Positions 38,156-50,200 of a DNA stretch of 64,000 nucleotides are shown one piece after another (the stretch's first letter is position 1; every line of letters starts with the position of its first letter). The translations under genes and the position numbers were made by a program. Origin of the DNA: Larus michahellis. Its lineage: Eukaryota; Chordata; Aves; Charadriiformes; Laridae. Below the pieces are notes generated by a model that was not told where the DNA came from, made no database searches, and worked only from the letters and a program-made list of their open reading frames with translations. Location of the stretch: positions 2,051,001-2,115,000 of the forward strand of contig NC_133903.1 in NCBI RefSeq assembly GCF_964199755.1, written 5' to 3'.

Positions 38156-38232
38156 ATGGACTTTTCACGTCTACACACGTACACTCCTCCCCATTGTCTG
38201 CCAGAGAACACTGGCTATACATATGCACTCAG
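38156..38232 (+). CDS. SUN1: SUN1 coding exon 1 (exon itself starts 38136)
   Basis: Acceptor CACCTTTTACAG at 38135, 20 nt of leader, then ATG. It encodes [20 protein letters not shown] and YTYAL plus two bases; donor GTGAGA. Confidence 0.96.
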
Positions 38233-41200
38233 GTGAGAACTCTTTTCTTCTTGTAGAGAAACTATATGTTCTCTGAATGTTGTTAATTCTGAAGAGTTTA
38301 GCTTTCATGGTAAGTAGTTGAATTCTTTGAAGAAGCATGGTTTATCTAGTCTGTTTTGAAAATAACTGCTGTGTCCTAAATGGAGGAAAGAATACATGCT
38401 GAACTAACAGGACAATGACTAAGATAATGACTCAGTGTTTATTAGTTGCTATGAATAAATGAGTCTCCACCTAGTTACAATTGCTGTTCTGTTTCTGTAA
38501 GTACGTCATCAAAATTCTTAGATGTTTTCTGGTATGTCTTGTAACTTCTGTATGTGTTTTCTTCTGTGACTTGGCAGCGTTTTCACTTCAAAACACTGAT
38601 TGATATGCACTTGTTGCTACTAGTGTGGAACTTGGCAGGAATTCATGTTTGATTACTTTTTTTAGCAAAACTGCTTGTTGTGTGAATGTAAAATCTGTAT
38701 TCTAATGAGCTTGCTTTTTTTCTTATATCTTTTCATTAAATTGACCATTATTAGACTGTTTGTCTTAAATCACTTCCGTTTTCTAAAAATAACTCTGTAG
38801 TGTTTGCTAGTTTCTGTATTACATATTCAAAATCAATGTTGTGATGTCCATTTGAGGTTTTTTAGTATTAATAGAGCAGATTGTGGATGCTGATTTAATC
38901 TATCTAGCTTTTCCTGTTGTTAGTAGCTGTATTTTGAAGCAAGAATACATCGGTAAGCCTGAGTTATTAGTTTAGGAAACTTCAAGTTTAAAAAAGAATT
39001 TTGTTCATTAGGATGCTGTATGAGTTTGCTTTTCTATTCTGTGCCTGTAGATCACTGTTGCTATGTAATGTATTTAAAATATAGTATTTAGGTTGGAGAA
39101 TACTTGGCTACTTGCCAACAAAAAAAGTTGGCAAAACTAGAATTGAGATCACTAACTTAATGTTCTTGCTTTTGTGTACTCTAAAACTGTAGCGTTGTCA
39201 GTTTTCATTGGGGATCATGTGTTTTGTTTTGGGGTTTTTTTGGGGGTTTTGTTTGTTTGTTTGTTTTTTTAGCTACAGCCTGAAGTTGATAGTATTGCAG
39301 CATGGGATGTGTTTTACATTGCATCAATTAAATTGCATGTCTTCCTGAATTTTTAGAAAGACATGGGTAAAATGTTGGTTAAATACAAGTAGGTTTACTA
39401 ACTTCAAGAAAAGGCATGCTGGACAATGACAGATGATTTATGTGCTCCTTCTCTGCCCCTCACCTGTGTGTATTTTGTTTATATTCTGATCTGGCTCATT
39501 CTGCCTTTGATAATTCAGTCTTTACACAATCTGTCTGTGAGTTACTTTAAAGAAATTGTCTTGTGCGTGTAGCACTGCAGAAAGAAGTACAGTGAAGTTA
39601 GATACCACAAAGTTATTAATAGAGTTGGTTATGACCTATTAATAGGATTTGTATTAATACTCACTGGGATTACTGTGTGTTCATAACTGTTTGTAGCGCT
39701 TCTGCTTTGTGCTTTTACTTCTCCAGTCCAAATCAAAAAAGCATTAAACTGATACAGCTAAATAACCTTTATCTTCCTCAAAACATAAGTCAAACTTGTG
39801 AATCTCACCCACTTGTCAACATGTAATTTACACCCCCCACTTCAGGCTGATCTTTCCTTTAGTCACTGTCATCTTTTGAAATGTGTTGTTTTTGTCAATT
39901 CGGGTACCTTTAACACTGCCTTTTCTTCACAAACATGGTTTACATTAATAAGAATTTGGGTTGGGGTGTTTTTCCTGTGTCAGGATGTAGCTTTCCGCAA
40001 AATAGTTGAATAAAATCCTTTTGGTTTTATGTGTGTTCTGGGACGGATGGAAGCAATAGCTAAACTCGTTGAGGTAATGTCCTTGGTCAGTTAATACAAG
40101 CAGTGCCCTGGTCAGAAAGCGTACAAACATTCATATACTGATTATATGCCTGCGTCCATGTTAAAGACATTTGTTTAGCTATAGTTCTGTAGGTGCATTG
40201 CATTTCTCTATTATTATCTTGAATAGTCAAGAACATTACTGCCCATTTCATTCCAAGGAATACTTACAAAATAAATAACACTTAAGGTCCTCCAGACAGA
40301 GCTATAGGTGTGCTACAATTGGCAGACCTCATTCTCATTACACTTATAAATAAACCTTAAAATTAACCCACCAGAGTCCAGGACTCTCTTCTTCTATAGA
40401 AGCTTCAGTGAAGGAGGTGTGAAGGTAATAGCTAAGAAGTTGGAAATGTAAGACTAGATCCTGTCAGCAGATCTGCCAGCAGCCATGGGAGCTGTTTGTT
40501 GGGCAAAGGAACCGGAGTCTGCACTGTTTGTGTAGGTTATCTAGGAGTGTAGGCCAATTGCATCCCACCTTTAAGATGTTTTTTGCTAGCCATACATATT
40601 TGATAGGAGGACCATCATTGTACAAGGTCATTTCTGTCCCGTGAAAGGAAAGGCAGGGTTGTTTACTGTAGTCTCTTCTGTAGAAGAAAAAAGGCCGCTT
40701 TCCAAAGCGTCGAAAAGTGAGATGGGAAGTTAGGAGGCTTCTAGATACTGTCCTGCTGACAGAGGGCAAGTAATTCACTTTAAATGTGAAGAGAGTTATC
40801 CTGCACAAGCAAGAGAGAAGCTGCCATTATTTTTTCTTTTTAGATGGTAGAGCCCAATTCCAAGCTATGTATCCAACCCAAACTGATATAAATGCTCTTT
40901 GAGATACTAAATAACAGCAAGTGTTCATAAACAGAAACAAATTGAGGCTGGTGACAGCTGTCAGCTTGTCCTGTGTACTTTGTGTTCTTGTGAATTGAGT
41001 ATCTGTGAGAAACATTGGGTGAAGATGAGGAAAAGCAAATGCGTAGTGGCAAGTGTAAATAGCAAAACCGAGTTCGGAAACAACTGTTAAGGGAGGGACT
41101 CGATAGTAAACTATTGTGGCTCTGACCCTTTCAGAATGAACAACAGGAAGGGCCTTATTTAGCCCATATTCTCAATTCACATCTGTCAGGGTGCGAGCTG

Positions 41201-44200
41201 TCTAAACAATATTTTTGAAAACTGTAAAAATTAATCCTTTTGAATGTAATCAAATGTAGACTAAGTCTGTTTTCACATGAGGAGGTTCCTCTCTTATTTC
41301 CTCTTCTTCCACCCAAATGTAACCAAGGATTAATAAGCATAATGTATATAGTAATGTATGCTGGGTTTGTCTTAAGCTGTGCTTAGACTCCTGCCTCGCT
41401 CAGGGCTGTGCTGCATTAGCAGGGCAGACAGATGAGACCAAGCAGGCGGTGCTGAAGACCTGACATCAAATCTGTGTACCTGTGGGCAACGGGAGAAGTT
41501 ATTTTGCTGGTCTGGTCCTGAGGCCTGATTGCCGGTTTGCTGCTGGAGCAACTGGCTGCTTTCCTGCAGTGCAGTCTGGGTTAGGGTTTTTTTTTTTTTC
41601 AGATGAAAGAAATGCAGTTCATGGGCTCTAACACAGTCCCATCCATCTTATGGGCTTTACTTTGCGTTGTGGAGCAATCAATAAACCTACTTCTAAAGCA
41701 CACCCACCTTGTCAGAACTGAATCATTACTGTAAGTGTAGCTACTAGGCCTTCTGATGTTAACTTACTTGTATGCCAAATTAATCATGGGGGCTGAGGGG
41801 AGACCTTATCACTCTTAGCTGCCTGAAAGGAGGTTGTGGTGAGGTGGAGATTGGTCTCTTCTTCCACATAACAAGGATAGGACAAGAGGAAATGGCTTCA
41901 AGTTATGCCAGGGGAGGTTTTGATTGGATATCAGGAAAAATTTCTTCACTGAAAGGGTGGTCAAGTATTGGAATAGGCTACCCAGGGACGTGGTTGAGTT
42001 GCCATCCTTGGAGGTAATTAAAAGATGTGTAGACGTGGTGCTGAGGGACATGGCTTAGTGGTAGCTTGTCAGCACTAGGTTAATGGTTGGACTTGATGAT
42101 CTTAAAGGTCTTTTCCAACCTAAATGAATCTGATTCTATAATACATATCATAATATTCTTTCGTAATGTTCTGGGGGTCTTTAACGGTTCTATATGAAAA
42201 CTATTTCCATTAAACTGTTTTTGCACAAATATCTTTTATAGTAGCTGTTTATATGTATTTTTAAAGGGAAAGCTTTCATTTCAAATACAGATTGTGCAGT
42301 AGAATCTACTCATTCAGACCTAATTTACTTGCTTGTTTTTGTTTATTATTTTGGGGAGAAGGAGCTGAGCAATACCTTGCTCAGCTCTTCTTTTAAAAGA
42401 AAACAAATGAAAAACCCAGGAATATTGAAGTAAATGCGGTTACAGCTCTGTATATCCCTGCGGCCCAAGGTGGGGACAGGCTCTGTAGGAAAGCTGGCCT
42501 AGAGCACTTAGTGTGTAGATATTTTGGGTCACAGTGCTGAGTGGGTCTAGGACCTGGCCTCCTCCTGCACGATACGCTGTGACAACAAGCTCTGCTCAAT
42601 TACACAACTGAGTGTTTCCTTTGGCTGTAAGTAGGAGTATTCTACCTTAGGCTAAACTTATGTTTTAGTAAATGTACTTCTTACTGACTCCTCTGTTAAA
42701 TCCGTTTGTATTTGCCTTGTATTGCTGCTTTGTCTTTATTATAAGTTTTTTGTGGAGGTTCTGAGAGAATCGAGTGTAAAAGTGTGGAGTAGAGTTCCTG
42801 GGGTAATGATGTGAAGCTTGTCTACATGTAAACTTGGCTCTGTAGGATAAAACAGAGAAAAACAGATGAAAGACTCTAAACATTTATTTGTACAGAGTTA
42901 AATATTTCCAATTACTTGCATTAAATTAAGAAGTCTTTTAAAAGCACTTTTTAAAAAGTAATAGTAGTTAAACTAATGTAGCTGAAGTAGGGAAGCCTTT
43001 AAGTATCTTAAAGGGGGGAAGTTCCTGCTTGTTGGGAGATGAAAATTTGGAGTAGTGTGGCATATGGATCTTTGGTTCTCAAAACAAGGAATTGACAAAC
43101 ACAAAATAAATAAGAAAACCAAAACTTTGACTATAAATTAATCTTTACCTTGCAGCTTAGAGTGCATCATGATTTTTAATTTGCTGCTAGGCGTGGTGAA
43201 GAAATTGTGTCATGAATAGCTTCCTTTCTCAAATTGGTCCCAAAAGGACTGTTTGTCTGAGGCTGTAGAACGAATGCTTGCTCTGGCTCAACTTCAAATA
43301 TGGTTTCCATGGTGGTTGTTTCTTTCTGTGATTTGCTTTCAGTTGTTAAACTTGTAATATGAATTGCTTAAGAGAACCTTGAACGCTTACATACTTCTAA
43401 GTTATTTGGGTTACATGGCGCATCTTGTGGGAATTGCTCCGTAACCCCAGATAAACTGCTTTTAGTGGAAATTTAGACTAACTTGAAGGGCATGTTTCTT
43501 ACTAGGGAAATTTTCCCTTAAACTCTGGTAACTTTGCTGTTCTTATTTTGCTGCAGTTCAAGTTATTCTTCATCTGCTTTGGATTTTGAGACTGAAAACA
43601 AAATAGATCCAGTATTTGATTCACCAAGAATGTCACGGCGTAGTTTACGGTTAGCTGCTGCGGGATTTAATAAATCAGATGATGCACGAAATGATACCCT
43701 TCATGACAGCTCTTATGCTGGAAACATGTCCTTCGGAGTACAGTCTTCTAAGTAAGCATTTTTTATCATACAAGTTAATTTATTGGTTGCAGTCTTGAGG
43801 CTTCCTATTGGAACGTGATAGTCAGACGTAGGTTACCTACCGTTTTAGTCTTTGTTCTCAATGTTTACTGCCATACTTTGAAAATTATGTTCATCATGTG
43901 GCTTGCAATGAAGCCTTTGCAAAAGTATTGGTGCTTGAATGTGAGGATTTTCTTTTAAGCCTGATTTGAGCTGTCTGGTCCTGTCAGCGTTAAAATACCT
44001 TGACTTTTTTTCATTTAAAATGAGAGACGAAGAGAAACTTGCATCTTTAGTGCTATGTCTTATTCGTCTTTGCTTTGTTTCCTAGGACGATGAAACAACG
44101 CAAAAGTATGAATAAACAATCTGGCAGTGTAAGACACACGCCGAGGAAAAATCTATCCAGCTCTTCCATTTTTAGCCAAAGCAGTTTCAATAGCCATGCC

Positions 44201-47200
44201 AGTGATGCATCAATGGTATCCACTGTATTGGATGAATCTTTGATTCGAGAGCAGACAGAAGTTGATCATTTCTGGGGTAGGTAATCATTGCCGTTGCTCA
44301 TATCAGACTGTGAAAACGGCTTATGGTTTGGTGCATATAAACATATGTCCGCATCTTCCCTCTTTTCCCCATGCATTTTTCCATCCTGCCCTCAAATGTG
44401 TGCATGTACTTAATCTTTTGCTGTAGATGTCTGCTTGCTAAAATGCCTACTGGAAATTCACAGTCCAATCTGTATACTTGATTTACTGGCATAGGCAGCA
44501 TCAGGACACACTGCACAGTCAAGTTAATATGTCAGGCAAATGTATACAATTTCGTGATGCAATACCACGGATTAAATAGTTGTAAATATCTCTTTATCAT
44601 TACTTTCTTCAAAATGTGTGTAAAGTACTGTATTTAAAAAAACGCAAACATGTAACTTTTCCTTTAAAGGATAAAGGAAAAGCTTTTTTTTTTTTTTTGT
44701 TTATAGGCAGAAGTGTGTTTCAACTTAACATAACTTAATCTGAAAGTTTCAAATTAGTGGCACTTAAAGATTTCCTGAGAGGGTGTTTGTGTGTGACTGG
44801 TTTGGTTTTGCGAATATATACAAGTATGCCTTTCTGGAACCTACTTTTTTCATTGAAGAGGGAAAATATGTGAGTTGTCTACCTAAAGTATTGTCTAGGT
44901 AAAGTGTTGCGTAGGAGAACAACAACTTGTTAGGTCTCCAATGAGGCTGTTTGTTTCTAGTCAGTATGCTTGTGACCTTCCCAGAGTCCTAATGCGAAGA
45001 ATTGTTTCAATCTTAGTAGAACACGTTCTAAACTTTCGGTTACCTGACTCTTAACACAGGATCTTAAAATACAGTAGTACCAAAGTAGTTACCAAGCAAC
45101 AGAAACAGCATAAGCTTGTAATTAGCTGCTTTAAAGTCACATGGGAGCTAAGAAAAGGTGTAGCTGTCACTCACATTGTCTGCCGCTTCCATGGTAGAAT
45201 TCTTTTCACTGTTACCCTACCACATTAATGTCTGAATGTATGGATCTGTTCGTGTGGTGGATGGCAGAATGTTAAGAATTAGAATACTAATCATAAAGTA
45301 CCTTTTATTTGCAGTCTTAAAATTAGTGTGACTTCTAATTTGAGTTCACATCAGGTATCATAGTTGATTACAGGATTAAAGGACTTCCTTGTATTTGGGA
45401 CTAAATTTTTTTTTTTTTCTTTTGAAGGCCTTGATGATGAAGGTGACCCTAAAGGTAACTACGCTTTGCTTTTCCTTCCACATTCTGTTTAATGGTAACT
45501 AGTGATGACAATACTGATGCCAATGCTCGGTGTGTTTTACTCTTGGTTTGCTAGGTAGTGATACTACACTGACACAGGGAAACGGCGATCTAGCAGCAGC
45601 AGAAATGCAGACCACAATGATCAATGGCTACACATGCAATGACTGCAGCATGCTTTCGGAACGGAAGGAGGTTCTCACAGCATACTCAGCTTCTCATGTG
45701 CCAACTTCCAGAATTTACTCCAGGGACAGGAGCCAGAAACATGCATCTAGTAAGTTACTTTCTCTTCTGTCTTGTCTGGATAGCAGAATGGTATACAGCT
45801 TAGTTGATGCATTTTCCACAGAGTGTTATTTAAGTACTTTTACTACCCTGCTAAATTTACCAATAACTAAATTTTAGAGATCAGCGTATATGAAATGCCT
45901 TTTTCTATATCAGTTGAAACTTTATGTACGTGTCAGCTTTTGATATATAATTACCTACTTTTTTCAATGCTGCTGTAGGAATGAAAAAATTTCAAAATGA
46001 GAATGCTGTGATATCTTAACAAGCTGTATTTCCAAATTGATTTGGAACACAATAGGCTATTCCAACCACCAATGATAGTAAGAGTCTCCTAATCTGGTAT
46101 TGGATCTACATCTGTTTACTATGTTTTTGGTCAGGGTTTTCAGATAAACTTTTTCTACACAGTCTGGTGGGGTTTTTTCTGACATGATTTGAACCGTCAG
46201 GATTGAGCCAAATTATTACTTTGCAGTGCTTCTGTTATCCATGAAATGTCTGAGAGGTGATACCTTCCTACTTCCTGCTGTGTTTTTTTTTTTTTCTCCT
46301 CACTTAAACTTCCAGTTTATTAGTGTGTTTTTAGAAGCTAAACTTCAACTACTTGAAAAACTGATTCCAAATAGACTTCCTAGTGACTACATTCCTAAAG
46401 CTCGAAAACAAATGACTCAGCTGTAAGTAAGGGTCTGCCTCTCTAAGGCAATCTCTATTCTGAGAATGGTTGTCCTCAAGGTCCTGACTTCTTCTTGCAT
46501 AGCATCTTTAATTTCTTCATAGTTGGTGGTCCTCAGTTACCATGAAGAAGTTGTTTCTTGAGTGGCCTTGAATTAGAAAGAATCCCCCCAATTTGGGGAT
46601 TCTGTAGGTGTGTTACTCTTCAATGAAGTCTGTTTTCAGTAGCAAGAAATCGGTTTGGATGAACTATAATGTGTGATTTCAAATGCTTTGAGGCAAGCAT
46701 TTCTTTTTGGTAAATGTGTAGCACAGGCAGGAGTTCTGTTGGCTTAGTGTAATGAACTAAAAGTGACACTGTATGAAAACACTTTTCTGTGCTCCTGAGT
46801 TTGTATTCACACAGGAGAATTTTACAGGGAACTCATCTTTGTACATTCCTTTGAACTTTAATCCCGTAGTTTGAGTTAAACTTGAGGAGGATGGGAGAAG
46901 GGGCACACACTCTAGGAAAGCAGCAATACGGGGGACTGCAGTTTTGTTCCTGTGGCTCTGAAGAAGTGTCTGTCTCTAGCAGTTGAGGCAGACCACTGCA
47001 GTAACTTCCTCCAGTGTACCAAATGGAACAATGTAAAGGCACAGAAGGTGGGAAGTCCTCACCCTTTCAAATCCAAAATAAGAAAGTAGCTTGTCTCTTT
47101 GGAGCTGTGACCCACGAAATTAGTATCAACAGCTCACATCATTAAGAAATCCTGAGTTCTGTATGCAAGGAATTCATTACTACTTGGAGTTCTTAATTCT

Positions 47201-50200
47201 CACTAAGAAAAGGTATTCATGCTGAAATCATACATTCTGTCTTGTAGGCGTTTTCCCTAGGATGTGTCGTTCTTAAAAAGCTTTGCTGTAATATATAGTG
47301 CATCCAGACTTTTGAAACTGCCCTTGCTTAAGTTCTTACTCCTGGATAAACAGCGGCTTTCCATGCTTTGTCCTCACTGTTTCACAAACAACTGGTCACC
47401 AGAGAACAGAAGTATGGCTTTATGTAGGTGAATAATTTGTATTCACACTTCTTTTCAATAGGAGGAACCTATTTCTACACGAATAAGATTCTGCGATTGG
47501 TCAAACATGCTACAGCATCTTTTGCATCACTATTAGTACAACTATTTCAAATGGTTTTGCTGAAGCTGGGTTATGAATTTAAAGGTACCTTTTTCAGTTG
47601 TCTTCCTTGGTCTCCACACAAAGCTGGAGTGTGTGTCGGTTGTTTTTTTCCTTACAGGCTTCATCTTTGGCACTACTGTGGTCTTTTTTTTCTATAATCT
47701 TTTGTCTGGCTCCCATCTTTCTCCCTTTTTAATTACCTCAGTTGTGCTACCCTTTTCTTGCTTTCCCTTTGTTTTGAAGTATCAGGATTCACATATGTGA
47801 GATCTGTCTTACAGTTAAGATTCATGTGTTGATTTTTACTAGGAAGTGGTAGAAAGCAGTGTTTAAATTGAGAAACTTAAGTTGATTTTTAAAAACTGTT
47901 TGGTGTCAAATTCTAACTTTCGTCTTCAGGTTTGGGCTATCCTGTTACTCTTAAGCTCACTGTGCACTTAAAGCTTGATTATCTCTGTCTCGGAAAACTA
48001 AAGCTGCCATCATCACTCTGCACTACTCTGAAGCACATCTTGTTTTCTTTGAAAATGTTCAGTTGTTCTTTGGTGCTTTCTCTTTTATAATACACGCTCT
48101 ACGAGTGAAGCTAAATTGCCATAGGCAGAAGGTAACTGATTTTTGTGTGTGAATAAAACTCCTTTCTCTCCTGTTCTCTCTGTGTCTGTGCCTAATAATT
48201 TGTTAATGCTCTCTTCTCCAGTCTTAAGATCTTTGGTAAAATCAACACTAAGATGTAACAGTTGGCCCATTTGACAGAATGATGGGAATAGGGACTCAAG
48301 ATTTGATGAGTTGTTACTTGGGACTTTTTTACTAACTTTGCTATCTGAAAAGAAGCAGAAAAGTTTTTGAACCGAAAGGTTCTCTCTTACTTAAAGAAGA
48401 AGAAATAAGATTGGACAGAGTAGGCTTCTTCCTTGATCATTTTTCAGGTTTCCTGTGGGTAACCTGGCTTTAATAGTGAACCAAGCCAGTCTAGCTAAAA
48501 TCTGCATATATGATAGCTGAAACGTGCATATGTGAAAGGCTTTGAACTTGAGTTACATTCCACGTACGCTTTTTGAATGTGTTGCAGCTCACTCAGACTA
48601 CTGTGGAAGCATGAATGTAAAGGAGTTTTATAGAGAAGATAGCCATCTTGGTGTAAATGAGGAGTCAATATGTAAGTATAATGATTGGTGTTGTCTTTTA
48701 GCCTTGGGCTGTACACCAGGCTGTTGCTATAGTAGTAATATCAGATGCCCCAGGACTCTGTGGACGTTTGTTTTGCGACTTAGATGTTGGGGGCCGGGGG
48801 GCTGGAAACGGTGGTTGCCTGGTGTACTGTAGTATTTCCCCAAGCAAGTTTTATTCCACCGAAGTTTGCTTAGTGGTTTTTGGTTTGCTAACTGATATCA
48901 TGAAATAGACTTGTTCAAGTTATCTTGTAACAATCTTGATTTGATCCTGGCTTTGTCCCATTAATCGACTGTTACCACAACCAACAGGTGATGACTGTAA
49001 GGGGAAGAAACACCTTGAAATACACACCACAGACCACATGCAATCCTCATGGGCTAAAAGGGTAGCAAGGACCATTTGGCACACCTTTTCTTATGCAGGT
49101 TGACTTGGACCTTTTTTCTTTTGCTTTTATTTTGCATTGCAATCTCACAATGTTAATCATTCATACTGTTTTGCGTTGTTTGGTTTTTTTTACCTTCATC
49201 TATCAAAGTAGATTAAAAAAGTGTAAAGTGTTTAAAAATTAATTTACTTAACACCTTTCCTGTTTGACTTCTTACTCTGATACTGACTTTTGTACAAGCT
49301 TGTCAGACTGCTTACCTATTAGTTAAAAACACAGTGTAGGGACAGCATATGCCTTCAATGTTAGCAAGAACAAGTCAGATTGTTAATTTTTTGCACTTTT
49401 GGGGAAGTCTGTACTCTGGATAGGTTGAAAAGCTGCCTTTAACTGAAAGCAAGGTGTGAGGAAATGGTGTGCGGATTATTTGAATAAAGGGGTTTTAACA
49501 CTTTATTTTTGTTCTAGTGATAGTCAATTTTTACAGGAATCTTATATAGGGATAGAATCTTCCTGTGAGATGAGCGTTCCCTAGCTTGAATGACAGAGAC
49601 ATCAAGAATCTGTTGAGTGCTCTTTATTCAGCAAAGGAAAATGAGTTGAGACTCTTCAAGTCACCTAAATGCTTTGCAAAATATTGGGTTGGTATATCTA
49701 TAATCCCTCAGATTAACCCAGAGGTATCTGCTAATCTGAAAATGTAGGATTATTTTCTAAATGTGTACTACGTAGTTTGTTCTGTAGAATGAACAGTCCT
49801 AGTCTTGGATATAGTAACTGTTGGCTTCAGTGGGCTTTAAGTTACAGCATTTTGGTTTAGTGCATTGTTTTTTATGTTGCTGCTGTTGGTTTTGTTTTAG
49901 TTTTTTCTCTCTTTTTTTTTTTTTTTTTGGGACTCCAAACTGCCATGCTGAAGATCCTTGGGAACATCTACTGCTTGTAACTTTTAGAAGGGAATATTTT
50001 CTATTATTTATCAGTATTTCTTGGACATCATTATATAATTTTTTCACTAGGATTTAAAATTTTTAATTGTTCCCTCTTCTTCTACACGTGAACCTAGATA
50101 ACAAACTCAATGTATAATTCGGAAGAAATGAGATGCTTTTAAAGTAGTGATGTTCTTCAAACTTGTTTGTATGGTAGTACTTTTTTTCCTGTTCTCTTAT

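Noticed and set aside
46316-46422. Alternative acceptor TTCCAG at 46315 for the candidate SUN1 cassette exon
   Set aside because: Joined to exon 5 in phase 1 it meets a TAG two codons in, so it gives no longer open frame.
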